A stretch of DNA of 21,111 nucleotides from positions 1 through 21,111 of the IMG/VR virus record IMGVR_UViG_3300011113_000145; one strand, written 5' to 3'. This stretch comes from a virus. Shown in pieces: positions 1 through 5,978 of the stretch; position 1 is the first letter of the stretch, and the number at the start of each line of letters is the position of its first letter. The notes beneath the pieces are model-generated. The model saw only the letters and a program-made list of their open reading frames with translations, had not been told where the DNA came from and did no database searches. The translations under genes were made by a program, and so were the position numbers.

Positions 1-239
1 ATGCCGAGTCGCTAGACTTCAAGGAGATAGCCAACTTTCTATCTCTGGGCACGGAGGACGCAGCGAGAATGCGTCACAAGCGTGCAATAAAAAGACTCGT
101 CAATAAACTTGGTGGGCGTAAGCCTTACCTTGACGAGGACTTAGATAAACCAGATAGCAATGAAGGTGATGAGAGCAACAGTAGTGAGTATGGAATTGAT
201 GTCAGTACCACCGAGGAAAGCACAGGTGGAGAGGAATAA
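1..239 (+). CDS. Partial C-terminus of a sigma-70 region 4-like / HTH protein
   Basis: An open frame enters from the left edge (first full codon at base 3) and ends at TAA 237-239, giving 78 visible residues. The first ~40 residues contain DFKEIANFLSLG followed by ARMRHKRAIKRLVNKLGG. This has the spacing of the helix-turn-helix in sigma-70 region 4 (recognition helix, then an R-A-x-x-x-L tail). The remaining ~35 residues are an acidic, Ser/Glu-rich, probably disordered tail. From family knowledge, phage sigma-like proteins redirect host RNA polymerase to middle or late promoters; that role here is inference because the core-binding region 2 lies outside the window. A generic HTH regulator is the alternative. 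It is transcribed towards the leftward operon and ends 17 bp before that operon's last gene. Confidence 0.55.
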   Translation, partial: AESLDFKEIANFLSLGTEDAARMRHKRAIKRLVNKLGGRKPYLDEDLDKPDSNEGDESNSSEYGIDVSTTEESTGGEE

Positions 240-243
240 CATC

Positions 244-258
244 GAAGTCCAATACTTC
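244..258. terminator. Small hairpin between convergent genes, possible bidirectional terminator
   Basis: GAAGT-ccaat-ACTTC forms a perfect 5-bp stem in the 17-bp gap between the rightward gene ending at 239 and the leftward gene ending at 257. The stem is short and has no T-tract on either strand, so intrinsic termination is only suggested by its position. Confidence 0.22.
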
Positions 259-718
259 ACCAAGACTCGCTCTCATCAAAACCAATAGCGTCTCCGCCAC
301 TCATAAGTGCGTCGACATATTCATCTTCACTTGCGAACTCAGGATACCATTCAAGTATCTGAGCACCGATAGATATATCTAGGTCTGCTACATCTACATC
401 TATACCAGCACTATGGTCTGCGTAGTTCTCAAACCCTAACTTCAATAGGGATAAGTCATACTGAAACACACCATCGGGGGTTACTGCTATAAATAGTGGG
501 GTAGATTCAGAGCTACTCGCACCAGTTAGAATGTTATCGTAGTCCTCTTTAGTTATAACAGGCTGACCTTCGGTGAAGGCTATTACATAGCCGTATAATT
601 TATCAGAGTTGCTACTGATAACTGAGTATCCATTTAGGTTAGTTATCTGTAAGTCATCGCAGAGATGTGCCTTGATTAAGTTAGCCACATCCTCTGTGTT
701 CAAGTTGTAAGTTATCAT
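257..718 (-). CDS. Hypothetical acidic protein, 153 aa
   Basis: I do not recognise a family. The 153-residue product is soluble-looking and strongly acidic, especially in its C-terminal third (repeated Asp/Glu around IDVDVADLDISIG and the end GFDESESW), with no membrane segment or cysteine motif. The ATG start at 718 directly follows the TAA of the upstream FmdB-like gene. The Shine-Dalgarno GGAGG lies inside that gene's last codons (GGAGGATAA-ATG), so the two are probably translationally coupled. It is the last gene of the leftward operon. Confidence 0.8.
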   Translation of the reverse strand: MITYNLNTEDVANLIKAHLCDDLQITNLNGYSVISSNSDKLYGYVIAFTEGQPVITKEDYDNILTGASSSESTPLFIAVTPDGVFQYDLSLLKLGFENYADHSAGIDVDVADLDISIGAQILEWYPEFASEDEYVDALMSGGDAIGFDESESW

Positions 719-901
719 TTATCCTCCAGTCTTGTAGAAGCCAGTACCCTTGAACTGAATACCGACTGCGTTGTATATTCTTGTTGAGCTAAAACCGCAG
801 GTGCAAGTGACTGGTTCGTCACGCTCATCTACGCTTCGGGAAAGTATAGTAAGTGACTCGCACTTACCACATCTATATTCATATGTCGGCATCTTGCTCA
901 T
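719..901 (-). CDS. FmdB-family zinc-ribbon protein
   Basis: This small protein of about 60 aa has the FmdB-family signature. MPTYEYRCGKC gives the first CxxC knuckle, CTCGF gives a second cysteine pair, and the end FKGTGFYKTGG matches the usual FmdB ending (F-K-G-x-G-F-Y). The family is a putative regulatory or metal-binding zinc ribbon of unclear function, common in bacteria and seen in phages. ATGs occur at 901 (MSKMPTYEYR) and 892 (MPTYEYR, the canonical family start). I prefer 901 because AGAAGGG lies 4 nt upstream of it; 892 is possible. The start overlaps the end of the upstream zinc-ribbon gene by 23 nt, indicating operon coupling. Confidence 0.85.
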   Translation of the reverse strand: MSKMPTYEYRCGKCESLTILSRSVDERDEPVTCTCGFSSTRIYNAVGIQFKGTGFYKTGG

Positions 902-1118
902 CAAACCCTTCTGGGGTAGGCGCAGTAGCTAGTGTGCCACATAGAGCGCACTCCATATCAAGGAAATACATATCAATCTTACCTGTTTCCTGCTCAAATA
1001 TTGTCTTGAGATTCCACATCTTCGAACCGCACGGACATATCGTGGTTGGTATCCCACGGATATCCATCGCTTCCTGATAAGTTATCTCCATCTCTGATAC
1101 TTCTATTGGTTCTTCCAT
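879..1118 (-). CDS. Small zinc-ribbon protein, 79 aa
   Basis: The 79-residue product carries a CxC pair at about residues 28-30 (ICPCGSK) and a CxxC pair at 57-60 (ECALCG), spaced as in a single zinc ribbon. No catalytic motif is visible. The start at 1118 is supported by GGAGG six bases upstream (GGAGGCGCA-ATG). It overlaps FmdB at its 3' end and the upstream frame at its 5' end. The family is not recognised; a nucleic-acid or protein-binding role is the usual expectation for a free zinc ribbon. Confidence 0.75.
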   Translation of the reverse strand: MEEPIEVSEMEITYQEAMDIRGIPTTICPCGSKMWNLKTIFEQETGKIDMYFLDMECALCGTLATAPTPEGFDEQDADI

Positions 1119-1305
1119 TGCGCCTCCAATCTTTAATTAAGTCAGGTGCGTTAGCACATTCGGTTGGTGATGTATGATATGCCCACTTAAATACTTTACT
1201 ATTTAACTTGTTAGGTATCATTATGCTCTCACCTACGATAGGTTTATCGCATGTTGAGCAGATTAAAATACCCCTTGATTGTAGTAATGTCAAAGATTTA
1301 CCCAT
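994..1305 (-). CDS. Putative zinc-finger-like protein with unusually long 3' overlap
   Basis: The 103-aa reading starts at ATG 1305, which overlaps the TGA of the upstream lysozyme gene (TGATG). AGAAAGG lies 9 nt upstream of it; an upstream in-frame start at 1338 would overlap lysozyme more. The first ~60 residues look like a real domain: CSTC at 16-19, then H44 and C50, a possible CxxC...H...C metal site, followed by a basic segment DWRRN. From about residue 62 the frame runs for 125 nt inside the next gene, passing through that gene's ribosome binding site, and the residues become low in character. The original stop may have been lost by an indel, so the true C-terminus is uncertain. No function is recognised. 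Confidence 0.55.
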   Translation of the reverse strand: MGKSLTLLQSRGILICSTCDKPIVGESIMIPNKLNSKVFKWAYHTSPTECANAPDLIKDWRRNGRTNRSIRDGDNLSGSDGYPWDTNHDMSVRFEDVESQDNI

Positions 1306-1706
1306 CAATGCCAACCTTTCTTTTTGAAGTGAGCCCAAGCTTGACAGGGAGTATCGTATCTATGATAGATATACTCAAGCCCCCTGTCAATCTGCTTGGT
1401 TGGGGGTGTTGCTGGGTCTAGCCCTAGTATCTGTGGGATACCGCCAGCATTCTTGCCCATAACTTTTATTTTATTGTATGCGCTGGGCTTCCATGCTGAT
1501 TCCTTACCCCACAATTTACTAAGGCAGGACATCTGTTTATCGCGCCACTCGGATAGCCTGTTGTAGGCGTAGCCTTTGCTATCCTCTACTGTCCAAGTAT
1601 CCTTCTTAGAATACTTGTGCGGTGTGGCTAGTGGCTCTACTATAACGATAGTAAAGATGATTGTAAATACTAATGCTCCTATGTAGTTAGTGATATGCCT
1701 TGCCAT
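1305..1706 (-). CDS. Membrane-anchored transglycosylase/lysozyme-like protein
   Basis: The 133-aa product has an N-terminal hydrophobic segment (about residues 8-24, ending VIVEPLATP), a signal anchor or signal peptide. A lysozyme-like domain follows: LWGKESAWKP places the predicted catalytic Glu at residue 69, then GGIPQILG, QIDRGLEYIYHRY and CQAWAHFKKKGWH. This motif series matches the small transglycosylase-like (SLT/aggregation-promoting-factor-like) domains of actinobacterial cell-wall proteins, so it should cleave host peptidoglycan glycan strands. It may be the endolysin, or an entry or superinfection protein. The start at 1706 has a strong SD (AAAAGGAG 7 nt upstream), although it overlaps the end of the whiB-like gene by 28 nt. 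No holin is recognisable beside it; the membrane segment could make it a self-exported (SAR-type) enzyme, which is inference. Confidence 0.8.
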   Translation of the reverse strand: MARHITNYIGALVFTIIFTIVIVEPLATPHKYSKKDTWTVEDSKGYAYNRLSEWRDKQMSCLSKLWGKESAWKPSAYNKIKVMGKNAGGIPQILGLDPATPPTKQIDRGLEYIYHRYDTPCQAWAHFKKKGWH

Positions 1707-2002
1707 ACTCTTACTCCTTTTGCGAAGGTGATAGCATCGCTTCGGATGGTTCGGTTAGTAGGTATGCCAGCCATGAGTATTCTCTCACCTGCTAGCATGC
1801 CTCCCCATATTCCGTGCTCTATGTTCTCAGGCTTCATGCCTTCGGCTAAACACTCTGCTTTGATGGGGCAATCTTGGCAGATACCAATAGCAAGCATAGC
1901 ACTATCGGCAAGTCTTTTACGCTTAGCCATAGTGGGTCTGCCCTTAGGTTGTTCAGGGAACCACATGTCTGGGTTCGGGTGGGTAGAGCATAAGCCCTTC
2001 AT
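1679..2002 (-). CDS. whiB-like: WhiB-family iron-sulfur transcriptional regulator
   Basis: The 107-aa protein has the complete Wbl signature: Cys5, Cys42, Cys45 and Cys51 (C...CxxCxxxxxC) to hold a [4Fe-4S] cluster, then HGIWGGM at 63-69, the family's sigma-interacting turn, and GERI with a short basic C-terminal part (TNRTIRS). Wbl proteins are essentially restricted to actinobacteria and their phages and act by binding the housekeeping sigma factor region 4. Phage copies such as that of mycobacteriophage TM4 can down-regulate host wbl genes. The start at 2002 is preceded by GAGGAG, which lies in the last codons of the upstream 46-aa gene. This is the best evidence for the host phylum. Confidence 0.92.
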   Translation of the reverse strand: MKGLCSTHPNPDMWFPEQPKGRPTMAKRKRLADSAMLAIGICQDCPIKAECLAEGMKPENIEHGIWGGMLAGERILMAGIPTNRTIRSDAITFAKGVRVWQGISLTT

Positions 2003-2003
2003 A

Positions 2004-2144
2004 TTACTCCTCTAATATCTTGTAGGTTAAATCATCAGACATGCCAGAGTCCATGAAGTCGGCAATCCAACTGTCTAATGACCCTATGAAGTCGTCATAG
2101 AAAATAGAGCTGGAGAACATAAACTCAATTACTATCTTCTTCAT
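2004..2144 (-). CDS. Small acidic hypothetical protein, 46 aa
   Basis: ATG 2144 to TAA 2004-2006 encodes 46 residues beginning MKKIVIEFMFSSSIFYDDF and ending LTYKILEE. The product is acidic, with amphipathic hydrophobic stretches and no known motif. The ribosome site AGGGGGT lies 7 nt upstream, within the last codons of the preceding gene. The gene ends 1 nt before the whiB start and carries that gene's SD (GAGGAG) in its last codons. The tight packing on both sides supports it as a real, coupled gene. Confidence 0.65.
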   Translation of the reverse strand: MKKIVIEFMFSSSIFYDDFIGSLDSWIADFMDSGMSDDLTYKILEE

Positions 2145-2148
2145 TTAT

Positions 2149-2373
2149 CTACCCCCTGTTGTGGGTTGTCTGATAGACAGGGTGTATCGTTACGATACCG
2201 CTCAGCAACTCAGCCCAATCTTGAGCCTTGTCTAAGGTGTCGAACATGCCATAGAATAGCGAGTTCGTAGCAGTGTCCTCTGGAAATACTAGGACTACAT
2301 AGCCAGCCACCAGCATACCTGCTAGTGGCGTGGCTACGGCAACTCTATCGTTAGAAGGAGTCGAAGATGACAT
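2149..2373 (-). CDS. Hypothetical protein, 74 aa
   Basis: The 74-residue product has one recognisable pattern: a beta strand YVVLVF, then LFYGMFDTLDKAQDWAELL, then IVTIHPVY. This resembles the small single-domain phage proteins in which a strand, a 'F-D-T-x-E-x-A' helix and a final strand form a compact fold; no biochemical role is known. The start at 2373 overlaps the upstream gene by 23 nt and has no strong SD. An internal ATG at 2316 (residue 20, MLVAGYVV) would remove a disordered N-terminus and is a plausible alternative start. Confidence 0.68.
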   Translation of the reverse strand: MSSSTPSNDRVAVATPLAGMLVAGYVVLVFPEDTATNSLFYGMFDTLDKAQDWAELLSGIVTIHPVYQTTHNRG

Positions 2374-2617
2374 CTACATACCCATCAAGGCGTTCGTGCT
2401 TGGCAATCAAGCCCTTCTTGCCTGTCAAGTGCTTGTAAGTGCCATCTCCCAATGACACCCATAATGACTTGGGCTTGAAGCGGGTCTGATTAGGTCTTGC
2501 TTTTACGATAGTTCCTAGTGGAAGGATACTATCACTTGTATCAACCGCTGTCTCAAGTAGAGAAGCGATATCACGCAATTCGTCAGCTAAGCCAACGATT
2601 AGTGTGTCGTTCGTCAT
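2351..2617 (-). CDS. Hypothetical protein, 88 aa
   Basis: The 88-aa protein has an acidic N-terminal helix (about residues 8-25, LADELRDIASLLETAVD) and a basic beta-rich remainder (VKARPNQTRFKPKSLWVSLGDG...HLTGKKG). No motif identifies a family. A weak SD (AGAAAG) lies 10 nt upstream of ATG 2617. It follows the amidotransferase gene by 25 nt on the same strand and overlaps the next gene. Confidence 0.72.
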   Translation of the reverse strand: MTNDTLIVGLADELRDIASLLETAVDTSDSILPLGTIVKARPNQTRFKPKSLWVSLGDGTYKHLTGKKGLIAKHERLDGYVDVIFDSF

Positions 2618-2642
2618 GGCAGTTTATCTTTCTGTTAGTTGG

Positions 2643-3554
2643 TTAGTAAGGTAGTGCTTGTTGTTCTTTATTATACACTCTCACCCATTGATTGTCAAAG
2701 TCAAACTCTCTTGACTTTGGCTTGGCGGAGTAGGGTGTGTAGCACATACAATCATTGTGATGTGCGCCACATGACACGCATGCCTCGCAGTATTGGCAAT
2801 AATCTGCGGACAGTTCTATGTCAATCAGGGCTTCACACATAGGACACTCATCTATGATGGCATAGCTATCTAACTGCGCTTGTAGTTCTGCGTAGTAGGC
2901 TTGCTCATCAGCAAAGTCTGCCTCTGCGAAAGCACCCGTATCAGCGATAGGTTTAGGTGCTGGGTTGTAATAAGAGTATTGCGTGGCTACTGCCCGTTTA
3001 TAACTCGAATTACTCCACCATACACCATTGTCGTCCCAAGTTCCAAGTCTTTCATTGATTAGATAGAGTTGGTATTGGGCTTGTGGATTGGTGGTGAGAA
3101 CGGCAATCTTGCTACCGCTTGCCCACCCCTCAATCATACGATAGATATTCTCGTCCTCTAAGGCGAGAACACCACCGAGTTTAGGTAGCGTATCCTCAGC
3201 AAAGACACGCGTATCGCTACGCTTATCGTCCTTGCTGATGAAGGTATCTAGCACACCATTGTGCGCTAGAAATGTATTGGTATCATCACCCACTTGATAT
3301 GGGTGGCAGTTGTCCTCGTTCTTTACACCATGCGTAGCGTATCTGGCATGCCATATAGCATAGCCACTAGGATACTGCTCGCGTAGTTCTAAGAACTTAG
3401 ACACCGACTTCTTGGCACTCATTGTGCGATAGCGGATAACCTTGCCATCAGCTACGATAGCAAAGCCAAAGCCATGTGGATTAGCGCATGTTCCCTCGGT
3501 AAGTTCCTCACGCTTTGGTATAGCGTTGGGCTTACATACTACTAATAGACACAT
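2643..3554 (-). CDS. Class II glutamine amidotransferase (Ntn hydrolase)
   Basis: The 303-aa protein starts MCLLVV, placing Cys2 as the N-terminal nucleophile after Met removal. Class II glutamine amidotransferase motifs follow: ANPHGFGFA (25-32), WHARYATHG (68-76, with the Arg that binds the glutamine carboxylate) and FLAHNGVL (95-102, the Asn-Gly oxyanion loop). The Ntn domain covers about residues 1-175. The C-terminal ~60 residues hold eight or more cysteines (CPMCE, CQYCEACVSCG, CMC), suggesting a zinc-binding tail. The expected activity is glutamine to glutamate plus ammonia. Its gene starts 10 nt after the amidoligase stop (TAGGGGGTGTTAT-ATG; the stop is part of the SD), so the pair is co-translated. 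It probably supplies ammonia to, or edits the product of, the amidoligase (inference). Confidence 0.88.
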   Translation of the reverse strand: MCLLVVCKPNAIPKREELTEGTCANPHGFGFAIVADGKVIRYRTMSAKKSVSKFLELREQYPSGYAIWHARYATHGVKNEDNCHPYQVGDDTNTFLAHNGVLDTFISKDDKRSDTRVFAEDTLPKLGGVLALEDENIYRMIEGWASGSKIAVLTTNPQAQYQLYLINERLGTWDDNGVWWSNSSYKRAVATQYSYYNPAPKPIADTGAFAEADFADEQAYYAELQAQLDSYAIIDECPMCEALIDIELSADYCQYCEACVSCGAHHNDCMCYTPYSAKPKSREFDFDNQWVRVYNKEQQALPY

Positions 3555-3564
3555 ATAACACCCC

Positions 3565-4788
3565 CTAGGCGTTGATTGTTAGCATTGGAGTTGATAAGGA
3601 TACACTAGGCACTTTGGACATGCGTAGGTATAGGTTAGGGTAAAGTCCATTGTTAGTGGCTACCCAATCGGCGAACCACTCCCACTTGAGCATGCCCAAC
3701 TTTACATCAGACACACTCATGTTGCGAGTATATTCTACCGAAGCGTGGCACAATTCTAGGGCGGTCATTATGCCCTCGCGCTTCATATTGCCACGAAAGA
3801 AGCGCAACTCTAGTGTGTAGTCATTGTTAGTATTGACCGCGCTATATCGCTCGGTCATACCACCACCATGAACTTTATCTCGCAAGTTGAATTGTGGGAT
3901 ACCCCACTCATCAGGCTTATAGACATCATCAAAGCGAGCAAAGCGCGAGTTCTTGCGCCCAGCTAACTTCATCATCTCCTTAGGATTGCGATAGATTAGA
4001 GATAAGAATCGGTGCGTGTGAGCGCCCGACTTGAAAGCACTACGCGACACATGGACATGAAGCCCACAACTTGTAGTGTCCCAACTTCTAGCGCCCTTAT
4101 TGCGACATGCCTCTATGTAATTCCATAGGTCGGTGGCTTGCTCATACGCGTGTAGAGTATGTGGGTGTGATACTAACTCATAACCCCAACCCTCAATAGA
4201 ACCATCTTGCTTGAGATAGCAGATATCTGCTTTCTCTAGTTCTAGCACATCAGATACGGCGGTTCTATAATCACTTCTATCTGGGTTATCACCGAAAGAC
4301 ATCTCAAGTTCAAAGCCCATGTAGAGATTATTATCGTTGCCACCATGGAATACAGGATTAGGCTTGTATGAATACTGATGGACTACGCCCTCATTGTTCT
4401 GATTACATGAGCATGTATCATGCTCAGGATAGTATTCATCACACTCATCACAATAGGTGGCGTTATCGCCTACGCAATCCTCGCACCAATACTCACTGCC
4501 TACTCTTGTGCCACCATCTCTATCGGAGTTGGCAGTATAGTCGCAACGATTACAAGTGAAAGAGTTATTCTCCCAACAGTATTCGCACCAATGCTGACTA
4601 CCTACACTATACCAATCATCATTGATGGTGTATATCTGCTCGCAGTATTCGCATACTTGGATACAATCCGAGCATACTACTGTGCTATCGTTGGTAGTGA
4701 AGGAATCCTCTGGATTCAACTCATTACCACACCCCTCACAACTGATAGGTGGATTATCATCTAGCGTTATCTCATTATTATCTGGCAT
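3565..4788 (-). CDS. Zinc-ribbon / glutamine-synthetase-fold amidoligase
   Basis: The 407-aa protein has two parts. Residues ~17-128 contain eight cysteine pairs (seven CxxC plus CSC), a tandem zinc-ribbon array. Residues ~155-360 match the GS-like amidoligase family (Amidoligase_2): MGFELEM (157-163), DGSIEGWGYELVSHP (195-209), CGLHVHVS (241-248), ERYSAVN (313-319) and TLELRFFRGN (325-334). The Glu/His/Arg residues correspond to the metal, ATP and carboxylate-binding residues of the GS fold. The family joins a carboxylate to an amine using ATP; the substrate is unknown, and the zinc array may recognise a protein or nucleic acid. The SD AAGGGGGTG precedes ATG 4788. It lies directly upstream of a class II glutamine amidotransferase, a neighbourhood described for phage amidoligases. 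Confidence 0.87.
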   Translation of the reverse strand: MPDNNEITLDDNPPISCEGCGNELNPEDSFTTNDSTVVCSDCIQVCEYCEQIYTINDDWYSVGSQHWCEYCWENNSFTCNRCDYTANSDRDGGTRVGSEYWCEDCVGDNATYCDECDEYYPEHDTCSCNQNNEGVVHQYSYKPNPVFHGGNDNNLYMGFELEMSFGDNPDRSDYRTAVSDVLELEKADICYLKQDGSIEGWGYELVSHPHTLHAYEQATDLWNYIEACRNKGARSWDTTSCGLHVHVSRSAFKSGAHTHRFLSLIYRNPKEMMKLAGRKNSRFARFDDVYKPDEWGIPQFNLRDKVHGGGMTERYSAVNTNNDYTLELRFFRGNMKREGIMTALELCHASVEYTRNMSVSDVKLGMLKWEWFADWVATNNGLYPNLYLRMSKVPSVSLSTPMLTINA

Positions 4789-4827
4789 TATCTCACCCCC
4801 TTAGGTGTTATCGTTGCCTTCATCTTA

Positions 4828-5028
4828 TCATACCTTAGACTTGTTATCAAGTCTATTGTATGTGTGTTCAATCATCATGTTGCTAATCTTATCTCTAAGA
4901 TTATCGGTGTGGGTCTTTAACCCCTCAAAGCCTTGTCGCTTACATCTATCGCTCTCGGCGCGTAGCGCGGTGCGAATAGTATCTAACTCATTGGGAGTTA
5001 ATACTAGCAGATAATCGCTATTACTCAT
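4828..5028 (-). CDS. Hypothetical protein, 66 aa
   Basis: The 66-aa product is charged and mainly helical: LTPNELDTIRTALRAESDRCKRQGFEGLKTHTDNLRDKI. The pattern resembles short phage helical-hairpin proteins but I cannot assign a family. The start at 5028 overlaps the upstream 44-aa gene by 8 nt. A perfect 8-bp inverted repeat (4836-4855, TAGACTTG-TTAT-CAAGTCTA) lies over its last codons. That hairpin has no T-tract and is probably coding coincidence, although it sits just before the amidoligase leader. Confidence 0.72.
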   Translation of the reverse strand: MSNSDYLLVLTPNELDTIRTALRAESDRCKRQGFEGLKTHTDNLRDKISNMMIEHTYNRLDNKSKV

Positions 5029-5155
5029 TATCGCCTGATAACTTCTCAGCTATAATCTTGCTGATAATCTCCCAATCTTTATCAGTAGTCGGTGTGGCTT
5101 GATAAAGCCCTAGCGACTTTACTGTGAAGGTGGCGGTATCTCTTAGAATTGCCAT
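5021..5155 (-). CDS. Small hypothetical protein, 44 aa
   Basis: ATG 5155 to TAA 5021-5023 encodes 44 residues from MAILRDTATFTVKSLG to EKLSGDNE, with a beta-like N-terminus and a helical middle (TDKDWEIISKIIAEKL). The SD AGAGAGGA lies about 8 nt upstream and is shared in form with the SD of the gene at 5877. It overlaps its downstream neighbour by 8 nt and follows its upstream neighbour by 4 nt. No family is recognised. Confidence 0.65.
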   Translation of the reverse strand: MAILRDTATFTVKSLGLYQATPTTDKDWEIISKIIAEKLSGDNE

Positions 5156-5159
5156 CTGC

Positions 5160-5306
5160 TTATCCTCTCTTGTGCTTGATAACCTTGCGGGCTATCATAG
5201 CACCTATCGTGGCAATTACTAGCCACCATTGAAGGTTGAAGTATAGCGGTGCGCTTGAGAAGGTAATTCCCCAAGTGCTTACGCTAAACTCTAGCATGTT
5301 GTCCAT
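5160..5306 (-). CDS. Small single-pass membrane protein, 48 aa
   Basis: ATG 5306 to TAA 5160-5162 encodes 48 residues. An N-terminal polar/amphipathic part (MDNMLEFSVSTWG...) precedes one hydrophobic segment (about residues 25-39, LQWWLVIATIGAMIA). It ends in a basic tail, RKVIKHKRG, so an N-out/C-in orientation is expected by the positive-inside rule. Size and topology would suit a holin-like or host-membrane-modifying peptide, but there is no family evidence and the lysozyme gene is 3.5 kb downstream in the operon. The SD AGGA lies 9 nt upstream. Confidence 0.62.
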   Translation of the reverse strand: MDNMLEFSVSTWGITFSSAPLYFNLQWWLVIATIGAMIARKVIKHKRG

Positions 5307-5404
5307 AGGTTTATCCTATTCTTACCTAGTGCGTAGCCTTGTGCTATCGCGTGTCGCGCTAGGGTCATGAACCCTCGCACCCTTGCGGTGTGCGCGACTA
5401 TGTT

Positions 5405-5590
5405 CTATTGAACTCTACTCTCTAACTCTATCTGAATCATCTCTATCTTTGCTTCATATTCCTCACGCTTGCTAGGGCTACCTTGCTTTAAGGCTTTGGC
5501 TAGTGCGTGTCTATAACCTGCTCTCATCTCTTTGAGCATTGGGGTATCTACCCCGTTTAGGTCGGTATCTATAAGGTTTATCTCTCTCAT
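5405..5590 (-). CDS. Small helical hypothetical protein, 61 aa
   Basis: The 61 residues are charged and helical (MLKEMRAGYRHALAKALKQ, then REEYEAKIEMIQIELESRV), probably a helical hairpin or short coiled coil. ATG 5590 overlaps the TGA of the upstream basic-protein gene in an ATGA arrangement, so the two are translationally coupled. No family is recognised. The 98 bp between its end and the next start (5307-5404) hold no gene that I can support. Confidence 0.68.
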   Translation of the reverse strand: MREINLIDTDLNGVDTPMLKEMRAGYRHALAKALKQGSPSKREEYEAKIEMIQIELESRVQ

Positions 5591-5877
5591 AGGTAATCGC
5601 CCCTCATCTCGCGTTCTAATCGTGCTTGTGCTTGCTTGAACGCCTCTTGGCGCTCGGCTAGTGCTATTGCTTGCTCATCTTGCTTTGATACTTGCGCCCC
5701 CACTTTCACCAATTGCTTGGCTACTCGCTTGGACTTTGGCTTGCGCTTGGCTACTCTCTTACCCGTTGGAGCGACTACGAATCGCTCGCCGTTGGGCTTG
5801 ATAATAGTGATGGGGAAAGACACTCTAGGTGTCTGACGCGCCCATGGTCGCGATACTCTCACGCGCTTGGTTGCCAT
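5587..5877 (-). CDS. Basic Lys/Arg-rich protein, possible nucleic-acid binder, 96 aa
   Basis: I place the start at ATG 5877 (MATKRVRVSRPWARQTPR), because AGAGAGGA sits 6-8 nt upstream. An in-frame ATG at 5946 would add 23 residues but has no SD and would translate through two leader hairpins. The protein is strongly basic in its middle (residues ~50-75, GKRVAKRKPKSKRVAKQ) with a helical C-terminus (EQAIALAERQEAFKQAQARLEREM). It could bind nucleic acid; that is inferred only from charge. It is the first gene of the leftward operon. Confidence 0.65.
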   Translation of the reverse strand: MATKRVRVSRPWARQTPRVSFPITIIKPNGERFVVAPTGKRVAKRKPKSKRVAKQLVKVGAQVSKQDEQAIALAERQEAFKQAQARLEREMRGDYL

Positions 5878-5900
5878 CTCTCTATCCTCTCTAGTCGGTT

Positions 5901-5949
5901 TAGGGCTTGGCTTAGCCCTAGTGGATAGATGGGGTATGACCCCCATCTA
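5901..5949 (-). promoter_or_regulatory. Tandem hairpins in the leader of the leftward operon
   Basis: Two perfect inverted repeats lie just upstream of the first leftward start: TAGGGCT-tggctt-AGCCCTA (5901-5920) and TAGATGGGG-tatgac-CCCCATCTA (5926-5949). In a leftward transcript they form adjacent 7-bp and 9-bp hairpins before the SD of the gene at 5877. They lack a following U-tract, so they look like leader structures (stability, translation control or antitermination) rather than terminators. Confidence 0.45.
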
Positions 5950-5978
5950 CCCGCGCCTATTGGGTAGAGAACTCACCG

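Noticed and set aside
853-1077. Rightward frame opposite the zinc-ribbon genes
   Set aside because: The minus-strand frames carry the FmdB and CxxC motifs with good SDs; the plus-strand frame is a shadow.
4368-4804. Several rightward open frames opposite the amidoligase gene
   Set aside because: They are antisense to a gene with clear zinc-ribbon and amidoligase motifs, lack SDs, and have Ile/Thr/Cys-rich composition expected from the complementary strand.
4836-4855. Inverted repeat TAGACTTG-TTAT-CAAGTCTA as terminator
   Set aside because: It lies inside the last codons of the 66-aa gene and has no following T-run in either direction.
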